From: Gluconobacter sp. Dm-62
Lineage (GTDB): Bacteria > Pseudomonadota > Alphaproteobacteria > Acetobacterales > Acetobacteraceae
NCBI RefSeq assembly: GCF_018256155.1
Contig: NZ_JAERLY010000004.1
Coordinates: 211,720 to 275,719 of the forward strand
DNA: 64,000 nucleotides
Direction of reading: 5' to 3'
Part shown: positions 48,033 to 56,267 of the stretch, piece after piece
Numbering within the stretch: the first letter of the stretch is position 1
How the letters are laid out: each line of letters starts with the position of its first letter
Program-made: the position numbers and the translations under genes
The notes under the pieces: model-generated
Database searches by the model: none
The model's input: the letters and a program-made list of their open reading frames with translations, nothing else
Told to the model about the DNA's origin: nothing

Positions 48033-49472
48033 TTAAGCGACCAGATTCCCTTCCTTGTCCACCAGCTCGATCGGGTAATCCCCAGTGAAGCAGGCATCAC
48101 AGTAACGGCGTGCACCCTCGGCCCGGTTGGCATGACCCAGTGCCCGATAGAGCCCATCAAAGGTGACAAAAGCCAGACTATCCGCCCCGATTGCCTGTGC
48201 CATTTCCTCAAGCGTATGCGTCGCCGCCATCAGCTTGCTCTCTTCCGGGGTGTCGATCCCATAGAAGCAGGCATGCTTCGTCGGGGGCGACGTGATGCGC
48301 ATATGTACCTCCGTCGCCCCGGCGGCGCGCACCATGTCCACAATCTTGCGCGACGTCGTGCCACGAACGATCGAGTCATCCACCAGAATGACGCGCTTGC
48401 CCGCCAGAATGGGCCTGTTGGCAGAGTGCTTCATTTTCACACCGAGATTACGGATCTGATCCGTCGGCTCAATGAAGGTCCGGCCCACATAATGGTTGCG
48501 GATAATGCCAAGCTCGAACGGAATGCCGCTCTCAGCCGCATAGCCGATCGCCGATGGCACACCGGAATCCGGCACCGGCACGACAACATCGGCCTCAACC
48601 GCACTTTCCCGCGCCAGTTCGCAACCGATCTGCCGCCGCGCCTCATAGACCGGCTGACCTTCGAGCACGGAATCAGGCCGCGCAAAATAGATGTATTCGA
48701 AGACGCAGAACCGGCCGCCCTGATCCCCGAAAGGACGCAGCGAGCGCAGCCCGTCGTTATTGATGACAACGATTTCGCCCGGTTCGATATCGCGGACATA
48801 ATCTGCCCCGATGATATCCAGCGCACAGGTCTCACTGGCCAGAACCCAGCCCCCATTGCCCTGCTCATAACCCGGCATCCGGCCGAGCACGAGCGGACGC
48901 ACCCCCAGCGGGTCCCGCATACCGATCAGCCCGTCATCCGGAGTCAGCGTAATGAGCGAGTATGCACCCTTCACCTGCTTGACGGCATCAATGAAGCGAT
49001 CGAGCACGGTCGTGTAGAGCGAAATCGCGATCAGATGGATGAAGACTTCCGTATCCGTCGAGGAATGGAAAATGCATCCACGCTTGACCAGCGCCTGCTT
49101 GAGCGTCGCGGAGTTGGTCAGGTTGCCGTTATGCGCCACGGCCAGGCCGCCAAACTCGTAATCGGCATAAAGCGGCTGCACGTTGCGGACATGGGTCCCG
49201 CCCGTCGTGGCATAGCGGTTGTGACCGATGGCCACTGTGCCGGGCAGCGTCGCCATAACGCGGCTGTCGCCGAACACGTCGCCAACCAGCCCCAGACCCT
49301 TGTGCTGGTGGAACCGTTCGCCATCGAAGCTGACGATACCGGCGGCTTCCTGGCCACGATGCTGCAGGGCATGCAGCCCCAGAGCCGTCAGGGCGGACGC
49401 ATCAGGCACACCCCAGACGCCAAAAACCCCGCATTCTTCATAGGGGCGGTTGAGACTGTCGGACTGGGTCAT
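48033..49472 (-). CDS. purF: Amidophosphoribosyltransferase PurF
   Basis: First committed step of purine synthesis (PRPP + glutamine to phosphoribosylamine). From the ATG at 49472 it has 479 residues. A 13-residue propeptide precedes the catalytic Cys14 (EECGVFGVWG). The N-terminal nucleophile glutaminase domain has GHNRYATTG and HNGNLTN. The PRPP site is VILVDDSIVRGTTSRKIV. The frame opens upstream to 49538 with no reason to prefer it. cvpA lies immediately upstream, the usual order. Confidence 0.97.
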   Translation of the reverse strand: MTQSDSLNRPYEECGVFGVWGVPDASALTALGLHALQHRGQEAAGIVSFDGERFHQHKGLGLVGDVFGDSRVMATLPGTVAIGHNRYATTGGTHVRNVQPLYADYEFGGLAVAHNGNLTNSATLKQALVKRGCIFHSSTDTEVFIHLIAISLYTTVLDRFIDAVKQVKGAYSLITLTPDDGLIGMRDPLGVRPLVLGRMPGYEQGNGGWVLASETCALDIIGADYVRDIEPGEIVVINNDGLRSLRPFGDQGGRFCVFEYIYFARPDSVLEGQPVYEARRQIGCELARESAVEADVVVPVPDSGVPSAIGYAAESGIPFELGIIRNHYVGRTFIEPTDQIRNLGVKMKHSANRPILAGKRVILVDDSIVRGTTSRKIVDMVRAAGATEVHMRITSPPTKHACFYGIDTPEESKLMAATHTLEEMAQAIGADSLAFVTFDGLYRALGHANRAEGARRYCDACFTGDYPIELVDKEGNLVA

Positions 49473-49497
49473 GCGGCGCGGCCTTTCCGGACTGGTT

Positions 49498-50061
49498 TCA
49501 CAAGGACGCCTCATGGCCGCTTGTGAACGGAGACGCAAGATGCGGTTGCAGGAAATGAGGCAGATAACCTGTCAGATGAGTGGCTCCAGCGGCAATGTAC
49601 GGGCCGATGAGGCTTCCCTGCATCACATAGGTCATCCAGGAGCCGAAAAAAGAGCCCGCCAGCAGATAAAGTACGATCAGCGCCACATAACCGCGCGCCA
49701 GACCGAAGACGGCACCCAGAATACGATCCACGCCCCCAAACAGGACGCCACGGGCCGCTGCGCCAACCCGTGCACCCAGCATGGTGAATACGAGCAGAAC
49801 GATAACAAACAGAATCGCCGTGCTGGCACTGCCCGCAAGCGCACTCTGATGCAGGTAGGGCTCCAGATACGGCTCGAGCAACCCGTGGAACCGGTATGTC
49901 AGGACGATCGCGCCAACCCAGGCCAGAAGCCCGGCCAGTTCGGTCGCGAAACCGCGGGTCAGCCCCCACAATGCCGAAAGCCCCATGATCATCAGGGCGA
50001 CAATGTCGAGGCGGCTCAGATCGGCTAACGTAATATGAGACAGGTCTGGCAAGGGCGGCAT
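49498..50061 (-). CDS. cvpA: CvpA family membrane protein
   Basis: 187 residues from the ATG at 50061. Four hydrophobic segments; conserved parts are DIVALMIMGLSALWGLTRGFATEL and GGVDRILGAVFGLARGYVAL. CvpA was named for colicin V production and often precedes purF; its precise role is unresolved. It lies 25 bp before purF and 1 bp after the 100-residue gene, so the three are likely cotranscribed. Confidence 0.92.
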   Translation of the reverse strand: MPPLPDLSHITLADLSRLDIVALMIMGLSALWGLTRGFATELAGLLAWVGAIVLTYRFHGLLEPYLEPYLHQSALAGSASTAILFVIVLLVFTMLGARVGAAARGVLFGGVDRILGAVFGLARGYVALIVLYLLAGSFFGSWMTYVMQGSLIGPYIAAGATHLTGYLPHFLQPHLASPFTSGHEASL

Positions 50062-50062
50062 G

Positions 50063-50365
50063 TCACGGCAGCTTCGTGGAGCGAAAACGGCCCCCCTTGT
50101 AGGGACGGATGCCACTGGCACGCAACTCGTCTGCAAGCCGGATGCGCTCATCGATTTCCGCCCAGACCAATGCGGCATCGACATCACGCGCCTTGAGAAT
50201 TCTTTCTAGAAACACAATAAACGCCGCACTGTCCCGGACAAGCGCTGGACGGTCATTGAGCATGACATCAAGAACACAGGCCGCCCCCGAAACACCCAGT
50301 CTCTGGGACAGCTTCGTTACTTTCCGATTCTTACGGAAGGGAACTGATTTTTCCTGTGATGCCAT
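50063..50365 (-). CDS. Hypothetical 100-residue basic protein
   Basis: I do not recognise this protein. It is predicted helical, with a basic N-terminus (SVPFRKNRKVTKLSQRLG), a middle with MLNDRPALVRDSAAFIVFLERILKARDVDAALVWAEID, and a basic C-terminus ending in RPYKGGRFRSTKLP. No signal peptide or membrane segment. Basic ends suggest nucleic acid or ribosome contact, as a guess. It abuts cvpA with a 1-bp gap, which supports a real operon gene. Confidence 0.6.
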   Translation of the reverse strand: MASQEKSVPFRKNRKVTKLSQRLGVSGAACVLDVMLNDRPALVRDSAAFIVFLERILKARDVDAALVWAEIDERIRLADELRASGIRPYKGGRFRSTKLP

Positions 50366-50682
50366 CGCAGCATGATGGGCGGAAGACTATTGTCAGGCAA
50401 CCCGCTCCCCGCTTTTTCCTGGAACCGCAGAGCGTTGCCTTCGCCAAAAAAGATCCGGATTCGATCCGAATCAGACCGCCAGTAATGTGCCAGACATCTT
50501 TTCAAGCCATTGAAAAGAATGGGATTAATAATGTGTCATTGATGTTTCCATTTTTAAAACCGGAATGTTCTTGCACCAGAGTTATCTAATAATTAACTCT
50601 CAGCTGAGACAGCACATCAGGTTGTGGAACACCTCCCCCGTCCCCGGTGGAATGGCCCCTGACCTCATCAGGATTTCAAGAA
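50366..50682. promoter_or_regulatory. AT-rich divergent control region with three dyads
   Basis: A 317-bp gap between the minus-strand 100-residue gene and the plus-strand Hint gene, clearly richer in A+T than its surroundings. It contains GATTCG-ATC-CGAATC (50458-50472), a 9-bp perfect hairpin TCTTTTCAA-gcca-TTGAAAAGA (50497-50518), and a 12-bp palindrome TCTCAGCTGAGA (50598-50609). TTGCAC (50571-50576) is a possible -35 but lacks a good -10 partner. No gene is seen here. Confidence 0.5.
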
Positions 50683-52554
50683 ATGACAAACTACTGGGTT
50701 GGCGGCGCAACCGGTGACTGGTTCACCGCGGCAAACTGGAGCAAGAACACGGTTCCCCAGAACGTTGGATATGACGACGTTGTGGCGGGCACTTCCGATG
50801 GGAAGACAGCGGTCACGATCAATGACTCACAGGCAAGCGCAACGCAGATCGGTACACTGACGGTCAGCTCCAATGCGACCCTCAATGTTACGGCCACGAC
50901 CTCCGATGCCACCGCCACGGTTTTCAAAACCAACCAGCTGACGGTCAATCAGGGCGGGACGATGAACATCGCAACGTCCAACGCCGTGGACCTTGGCGGC
51001 AACACGTCCGTCAACGGCACCCTGCAGATCAGCGGCAATCCGACCATCTCGATCAACAGCCGCAGTGTTAGCGGCACTGGGACCCTGATCCTGGACGGAA
51101 CCACGCTGGGAAGCGCGAACGCGCAGTTCCAGATGGGCTCATCCCTGACGACGGTCCTGCAGAACGGGGCTTCGCTGTACGTGAATAATGCGACGGCAGG
51201 CGGCAAGATCGTGTTTGGCCGCGACGCCGTAAACGGTGCCCACAGCCAGCTTGTTTTTGCGGATTACCAGCAGACGGTCACGACACCGATTACGGGATAT
51301 GATTCCGCTTCCGTCATCACGGTCCAGAGCGGTCAGTACAAACCCGTAAGCGCTGCTTTCACGGATAACGGTAACGGGACCTATACCCTGACAATCGTCA
51401 GCAGCCCGGCTGGCAACAACATTACGCTTACGAAAGTCTCTTTTGGTCCAAACTCGGGCCCCGGAACTCCGAAGATCGTCACGAACGCCGACGGAAGCTG
51501 GAGCGTCGTCAGCGGTGCAACCGGCTCCAACGGGCTGATCTGCTATCTTGCCGGAACGATGATCCTGACGCCCGAGGGCGAACGCGCCATCGAGACCCTC
51601 GCGGCTGGCGATCAGGTCACGGTTTGCGAAGACGGCGCAACGCGCATCCAGACGATCCTGCGCGTTGGTCACGCCCATGCATCAACCGGGTCCACCGGTC
51701 ATGCAGATCTGGACGCCGTGCCCGTCCGCATCCGCGCCGGCGCTCTGGCCGACGGCATTCCTAGCCGTGACCTGCTGGTGACACCCGAGCACTGCATGAT
51801 GCTCGAAAACAGCTTCGTTCCAGTCCGGATGCTCGTCAACGGCATGACGATTGCCTATGACCACTCCATCACTTCATACGATTACTACCATGTTGAGACT
51901 GAACAGCATTCGGTTCTGGTGGCGAACGGTGCGCTGTCTGAGAGCTTCATGGATGTCGGTCATCGCTCTGATGCCCTGATACAGGACAGCCAGGTCGCCC
52001 GCCTTCATGCCCTGAGCTGGGAACAGGACGCTGCGGTACCGCTGATCACGGACCGGTCCCATGTCGAGCCGCTGTTCGCTGCGCTTGCACTGCGTGCGAA
52101 AATGCTTGGCTACGCCCAGCCAAAAAGCAGCCCGTCGACAGGCAATGCAAACGAGACTCACCTTGTTCTGGAAGATGGTACGGCTCTGCGCCCCATCCGG
52201 GTCAGTGGCGAACAGTTCGTCTTCATGCTTCCCGAAGGCTGCCAGAGCGTCCGCATTCTCAGTCCGGCAGCCCGTCCGGCTGACCAGATCGGTCCGTTCG
52301 TTGACGACCGCCGGACACTCGGCGTTCTTGTCGGCAACGCTACGATCTGGAGCGGAGAGCAGACCCACCATCTCTCCAGCCACCTTTCAGACCCCTACGC
52401 CGATGGCTGGTGGAGCATTGAAAGCAGCCATGCCCGTTGGACAGGCGGCAATGCGCGTCTGGAACTTGGCCGCACACTGAAGACGTCCGGGGGCATTCTC
52501 AGCGTTCAGATCCTTTCACAGAACGTAGAGGCTGAGGCGCAGGTTGCAGCCTGA
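50683..52554 (+). CDS. Hint_2-domain protein with beta-rich passenger
   Basis: 623 residues from the ATG at 50683 (AGGA upstream). The N-terminal 280 residues are Thr/Ser/Asn/Gly-rich and beta-helical in style, with the GATGDWFTAANWS repeat motif common in secreted proteins of acetic acid bacteria. A Hint_2 (hedgehog/intein-like) domain starts at Cys287 (CYLAGTMILTPEGERAIETL) and includes RAGALADGIPSRDLLVTPEH and MLVNGMTI. A C-terminal domain (about 460-623) has no recognised family. There is no Sec signal, so export by another route is likely. Self-cleavage at Cys287 is possible by analogy; function unknown. Confidence 0.85.
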   Translation: MTNYWVGGATGDWFTAANWSKNTVPQNVGYDDVVAGTSDGKTAVTINDSQASATQIGTLTVSSNATLNVTATTSDATATVFKTNQLTVNQGGTMNIATSNAVDLGGNTSVNGTLQISGNPTISINSRSVSGTGTLILDGTTLGSANAQFQMGSSLTTVLQNGASLYVNNATAGGKIVFGRDAVNGAHSQLVFADYQQTVTTPITGYDSASVITVQSGQYKPVSAAFTDNGNGTYTLTIVSSPAGNNITLTKVSFGPNSGPGTPKIVTNADGSWSVVSGATGSNGLICYLAGTMILTPEGERAIETLAAGDQVTVCEDGATRIQTILRVGHAHASTGSTGHADLDAVPVRIRAGALADGIPSRDLLVTPEHCMMLENSFVPVRMLVNGMTIAYDHSITSYDYYHVETEQHSVLVANGALSESFMDVGHRSDALIQDSQVARLHALSWEQDAAVPLITDRSHVEPLFAALALRAKMLGYAQPKSSPSTGNANETHLVLEDGTALRPIRVSGEQFVFMLPEGCQSVRILSPAARPADQIGPFVDDRRTLGVLVGNATIWSGEQTHHLSSHLSDPYADGWWSIESSHARWTGGNARLELGRTLKTSGGILSVQILSQNVEAEAQVAA

Positions 52555-52571
52555 GCCATTGAGCTGACATG

Positions 52572-52608
52572 AAAAAAGGCAGACCCTGAAAAGGTCTGCC
52601 TTTTTTTT
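52572..52608. terminator. Intrinsic terminator between the Hint gene and hemA
   Basis: Arms AAAAAAGGCAGACC and GGTCTGCCTTTTTT (52572-52585 and 52593-52606), a 7-nt loop and a T8 tract on the plus strand. The A6 tract lets it serve hemA on the minus strand too. Confidence 0.93.
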
Positions 52609-52661
52609 GCGCGATCACCAGAAACAATCCGGGAAGACCGCTGTCGAACCTTCCCGGCCGC

Positions 52662-53879
52662 TCAGGCAGCGACGGATTTCGACGTCTTGAGCTGACGCTC
52701 CTGCCACAACGTTGCCAGAGCTTCGACCAGTTCGTCGATCATCTCGTTCGTGTGCAGAGGTGTCGGCGTAATGCGCAGACGCTCCGTGCCACGCGGGACA
52801 GTCGGGAAGTTGATCGGTTGGATGTAATTACCGAAGCGGTTCAGCAGTTCATCCGACAGGCTGCGGCACAGTTCAGCCTCGCCCACCATGACCGGAACGA
52901 TATGGCTCGGGTTCATGACATGCGGAAGACCGGCCTTGTCCAGAGCCTGACGCAGATAGGCCACGGCCCGCTGCTGGCCCTCACGCTCGGCACTGCTGTT
53001 GCGCAGATAACGCACGCTGGCCAGAGCGCCGGCTGCAATCATCGGCGGAAGGGCCGTTGAGAAGATAAACCCGGAACCGAAAGACCGGACAAAATCGCAC
53101 AGCGCAGTGGATGCAGCAATATAGCCACCCACAACGCCATACCCCTTGCCCAGCGTGCCCTCGATGACCGTCAGACGATGGGACAGGCCCAGCTTCTCAG
53201 CCACCCCTGCACCATGATCCCCATACATGCCGACTGCATGAACCTCATCAAGATAGGTCATGGCACCATATTTGTCGGCCAGATCACAGAACGCTTCAAT
53301 CGGTGCGATATCACCGTCCATCGAATAGACAGACTCGAAAGCGATGATCTTCGGAACATCCGCCGGAAGCTCCTTCAGACGACGCTCCAGATCCTCGACA
53401 TCATTATGACGGAAGATCTGCTTCTCGGCGCGGGAGTGACGGATACCCTCGATCATGGACGCATGATTGAGCTCGTCGGAGAGCACAACGCAGTTGCGCA
53501 GACGCCCTGCGATCGTCCCAAGCGTCACCCAGTTCGACAGGTAACCGGAATTGAAAAGCAGCGCGCTTTCCTTGCCATGCAAGGAAGCGAGCTCCTTTTC
53601 CAGTTCCACATGATAGTGGTTGGTGCCTGAAATATTGCGGGTTCCACCTGCCCCGGCACCTGTCTCGTCCAGTGCTGCGTGCATGGCGGTCAGAACTTCG
53701 GGGTGCTGCCCCATGCCGAGATAGTCGTTGGAGCACCAGACCGTGACATCACGGCCCAGGCCATGATGGAATGCCCTGGGGAAATTTCCGGCCCGGCGCT
53801 CCAGATCCGCAAAGTAACGGTAGCTGCCATCCGCATGCAGACCGTCAAGAGCGGACTGAAACATCGCATCATAGTTCAT
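52662..53879 (-). CDS. hemA: 5-aminolevulinate synthase HemA (Shemin pathway)
   Basis: PLP enzyme condensing glycine and succinyl-CoA to 5-aminolevulinate for haem. It has 405 residues from the ATG at 53879, which has AGGAG 7 nt upstream. Family marks: [57 protein letters not shown] and the PLP lysine in [14 protein letters not shown]. It overlaps the stop of the upstream LysR-type gene by 4 bp, an unusual partner. A supply for cytochromes and, through haem, for biliverdin is the evident role. Confidence 0.96.
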   Translation of the reverse strand: MNYDAMFQSALDGLHADGSYRYFADLERRAGNFPRAFHHGLGRDVTVWCSNDYLGMGQHPEVLTAMHAALDETGAGAGGTRNISGTNHYHVELEKELASLHGKESALLFNSGYLSNWVTLGTIAGRLRNCVVLSDELNHASMIEGIRHSRAEKQIFRHNDVEDLERRLKELPADVPKIIAFESVYSMDGDIAPIEAFCDLADKYGAMTYLDEVHAVGMYGDHGAGVAEKLGLSHRLTVIEGTLGKGYGVVGGYIAASTALCDFVRSFGSGFIFSTALPPMIAAGALASVRYLRNSSAEREGQQRAVAYLRQALDKAGLPHVMNPSHIVPVMVGEAELCRSLSDELLNRFGNYIQPINFPTVPRGTERLRITPTPLHTNEMIDELVEALATLWQERQLKTSKSVAA

Positions 53880-54835
53880 CGCGTTTTCTCCTGCGCGGCA
53901 CTGTAATCCTGTGACACGATCTCGCCAAGCACTCTCTCCAGATACGCCAGCAGAACCCGCAGCCGTGCCGACATCTGCGTCCGCGTTGCCCCGCATCCCG
54001 TGACAATGAACCAGACCGACAGATCAGTCCCCGTCCATCCCGGCAGCACTTCCACCACCTGTCCACTCTCCAGGTCCGGACGGAGCATGAAATCGGGCAG
54101 CAGTGCAATTCCCAGACCCGCGCGAATAGCAGGCAGGAGCATATCTCCACTATTGGCGTTCACAAGCCCCTTCAGCCTGACAGCAGTCTGACGTCCATCT
54201 TCGTGTTTCAGACGAAAAAAATCCGGCACGGATGCATTGGCATAAAGCAGCCCGGGCTGCCCCGTCAGGTCTTCAGGACTATCGATATGCGTCAGCCCCT
54301 GACGAAACTGCTCCGAACATACTAGCCGCGTCACAGACCGGCACAGCAGAAATGCCTGTCCGGGCACCGCCGGCCGCAGCAGACCAGACGTGATCCGGAC
54401 CGCCGCCTCGAAACGGCCGCCCAGCAGATCCACCACACCGTCATCCAGATCCATTTCCAGCGTAATGTCGGGATAACGCTTCAGAAATCCGGGCAAAGCC
54501 GGGCCGAGTATCTCCCGGCCGAATGTCATTGGAGCCGCAAGCCGGATCAAACCACGCGGCGTCGCGGTCCCCTCACGCAGCTCGGCTTCCAGCCCTTCAC
54601 CTTCTGACAGGATCCGCCGGGCACGCTCAAGACATTCGGTACCTTCGGCTGTCAGCGAGAGATGACGCGCACTTCTCTGAAACAGCGTTGTCCCGAGCCG
54701 ATGCTCAAGACGTCCCATAACCTTGGAAACAGTCGGGGCCGCCAGACCGAGAGAGCGTGCGGCAGCGGCAAAGGATCCGCTTTCTGCGACCCGCGCAAAA
54801 ACGGCCCAGCCTTCAAGATCGGGCAGCCCGGTCAT
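53876..54835 (-). CDS. LysR-type transcriptional regulator
   Basis: 319 residues: N-terminal winged helix-turn-helix (about 6-65, [26 protein letters not shown]) and a substrate-binding domain to the C-terminus. It belongs to the CrgA/DsdC-like branch by its AFVRVAE-type start. It diverges from a pirin gene 99 bp away and is coupled by a 4-bp overlap to hemA. The effector is unknown. Its role may include pirin control, self-control and setting hemA level. Confidence 0.93.
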   Translation of the reverse strand: MTGLPDLEGWAVFARVAESGSFAAAARSLGLAAPTVSKVMGRLEHRLGTTLFQRSARHLSLTAEGTECLERARRILSEGEGLEAELREGTATPRGLIRLAAPMTFGREILGPALPGFLKRYPDITLEMDLDDGVVDLLGGRFEAAVRITSGLLRPAVPGQAFLLCRSVTRLVCSEQFRQGLTHIDSPEDLTGQPGLLYANASVPDFFRLKHEDGRQTAVRLKGLVNANSGDMLLPAIRAGLGIALLPDFMLRPDLESGQVVEVLPGWTGTDLSVWFIVTGCGATRTQMSARLRVLLAYLERVLGEIVSQDYSAAQEKTR

Positions 54836-54845
54836 GCCGTTTCTG

Positions 54846-54862
54846 GAAACTTCACATTTCCA
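54846..54862. promoter_or_regulatory. Candidate LysR operator
   Basis: GGAAA-N7-TTTCC dyad between the divergent lysR and pirin genes, ending 10 bp before the lysR ATG. The size and A/T-containing arms fit a LysR-type half-site pair, and its overlap with the lysR leader would suit autorepression. The rest of the 99-bp spacer has no better dyad. Confidence 0.35.
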
Positions 54863-54934
54863 TCCTTTCCGTTTTCTTCATAACTTCCATACCCCATTAT
54901 CTCTGCCAAGACATCAACTCAGGAGCATGGTTCC

Positions 54935-55639
54935 ATGCTGGACATCAGACCCTTTGCGACCCTCGGTCACGCCGACCATGGCTGGCTCGACGCCCGTTAT
55001 CACTTCTCTTTTTCGGATTATCACAACCGCAACCGCATGCACTGGGGGCGCCTGCGCGTCTGGAATGATGACCGGATCGCCCCCCATAATGGCTTTGGCG
55101 CGCATCCGCATCGCGACATGGAAATCATAACCTATGTCCGCACCGGTGCCATTACGCATGAAGACAGTCTGGGTAATCGCGGCCGAACCGAAGCAGGCGA
55201 TGTGCAGGTCATGTCAGCCGGAAGTGGCATCATCCATTCCGAATTCAACCGGGATGACGAGGCCACAACCCTGTTTCAGATCTGGCTGATCCCGGACGCG
55301 ACAGGAGGCACGCCGTCCTGGGGTACACGCCCTTTCCCGCGCCATGAGCGCAATGGGCGGTTCGTGCCCCTCGCATCCGGTTTCCCCGAAGACAACGCCC
55401 TGCTCATCCGAACCCGCGGACGGGTGCTCGGAGCGACCCTCAAGGCCGGAGAAACACTGACCTATGAGACGGATCGCAGCATGTTTTCCTATCTGGTCCC
55501 CGCCACCGGCAGCGTGCAAATCGACGGACGGACTGTCGGGCACAGAGACGGTGCAGCGCTCCATGACGTAGAGAGCTTCACGATTACCGCGCTGGAAGAT
55601 GCGGAAATCGTTCTCGTGGAAAGTACTGCACTGAGCTGA
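54935..55639 (+). CDS. Pirin family protein
   Basis: Bicupin metalloprotein; bacterial pirins include quercetin 2,3-dioxygenase-like enzymes (YhaK type). It has 234 residues. The N-terminal cupin has metal ligands in FGAHPHRDMEIITYV (His, His) and VMSAGSGIIHSEFN (His), and the C-terminal cupin is degenerate (GHRDGAALHDVESFTITAL). AGGAG lies 10 nt before the ATG. Divergence from a LysR gene is a common arrangement for pirins. Confidence 0.95.
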   Translation: MLDIRPFATLGHADHGWLDARYHFSFSDYHNRNRMHWGRLRVWNDDRIAPHNGFGAHPHRDMEIITYVRTGAITHEDSLGNRGRTEAGDVQVMSAGSGIIHSEFNRDDEATTLFQIWLIPDATGGTPSWGTRPFPRHERNGRFVPLASGFPEDNALLIRTRGRVLGATLKAGETLTYETDRSMFSYLVPATGSVQIDGRTVGHRDGAALHDVESFTITALEDAEIVLVESTALS

Positions 55640-55710
55640 CACGAACCATGATCGGAATTGTGACAACACCCGGAACTCCTGTGACAAACCACACAGAAAG
55701 GTGTTGCCAC

Positions 55711-55734
55711 GTTCCGGCAGCTTTGGTCCGGAAC
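55711..55734. repeat. Inverted repeat before the 132-residue gene
   Basis: GTTCCGG (55711-55717) and CCGGAAC (55728-55734) form a perfect 7-bp dyad with a 10-nt spacer, about 70 bp before the next ATG. It could be an operator or a weak terminator for pirin (no T tract follows). Confidence 0.35.
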
Positions 55735-55802
55735 CGGCGTTGTGGATGAAGGGCCACCAGCCCGGCAAAGGCCCGTTTTCTCCTCACAGAGGGAGCCTGA
55801 AA

Positions 55803-56201
55803 ATGACCATCCAGAACACGTTCACAACCAAGTCCCCGGTATCCGGCAAGGGCCAGACCGAAGCCCAGGCTGCAACATCCATTTTCACCCGTTTCGGTGA
55901 CTGGCTGAGCGGTGCGAGCACGGATCGATCAGGGCTTACGGAAGTCACCATCAAGATGATGAAGGATGACTGTCAGCTCGCCACAACGATCAGTGAAATC
56001 CGCAATCCTCCCTCCATGCCGCTTTCACCGGAACAGGTCGAGGATCTTATGGGAGAGAGGCGGCTGAATTTTATCTGTGACCAGACCGGCCAATCTCCCG
56101 AAGCCGTGGAAACTGCACTGACTGAGGTTCTCCCGATGCTTGCATCAATGCTTCGGGAAAATCCGGAACGCCTTTTCAGTTATCAGTGCAAGATCAACTG
56201 A
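55803..56201 (+). CDS. Hypothetical cytoplasmic protein, 132 residues
   Basis: ATG at 55803 with GAGGGAG 6-7 nt upstream. A Thr/Ser-rich N-terminus is followed by two helical parts: TRFGDWLSGASTDRSGLTEV and a C-terminal PLSPEQVEDLMGERRLNFIC...TGQSPEAVETALTEVLPML. The latter resembles the YidB/DUF937 pattern in which a helix-loop-helix precedes a conserved LP motif, but the match is weak. No membrane segment. Isolated between a pirin gene and a convergent EAL-like gene. Confidence 0.6.
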   Translation: MTIQNTFTTKSPVSGKGQTEAQAATSIFTRFGDWLSGASTDRSGLTEVTIKMMKDDCQLATTISEIRNPPSMPLSPEQVEDLMGERRLNFICDQTGQSPEAVETALTEVLPMLASMLRENPERLFSYQCKIN

Positions 56202-56222
56202 ACGCCCGTATCCTGTGTCGAG

Positions 56223-56246
56223 AGGGGCAGGCCGTGTCCTGCCCCT
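56223..56246. terminator. Hairpin between convergent genes, probable terminator
   Basis: Perfect 9-bp stem AGGGGCAGG/CCTGCCCCT with a 6-nt loop, between the stop of the 132-residue gene (56201) and the stop of the EAL-like gene (56268). Strong stem but no clear T tract on either strand. Confidence 0.55.
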
Positions 56247-56267
56247 TGAATAGCTATGAAGGTCTCC

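Noticed and set aside
48018..49526. Plus-strand open frame of 502 codons opposite purF
   Set aside because: It starts inside the terminator and mirrors purF; the product is not protein-like.
55672..55676. GGAAC as the -35 of an EcfG-type stress promoter before the 132-residue gene
   Set aside because: No CGTT or GTT lies at 16-17 bp spacing; the motif is probably chance in a GC-rich leader.
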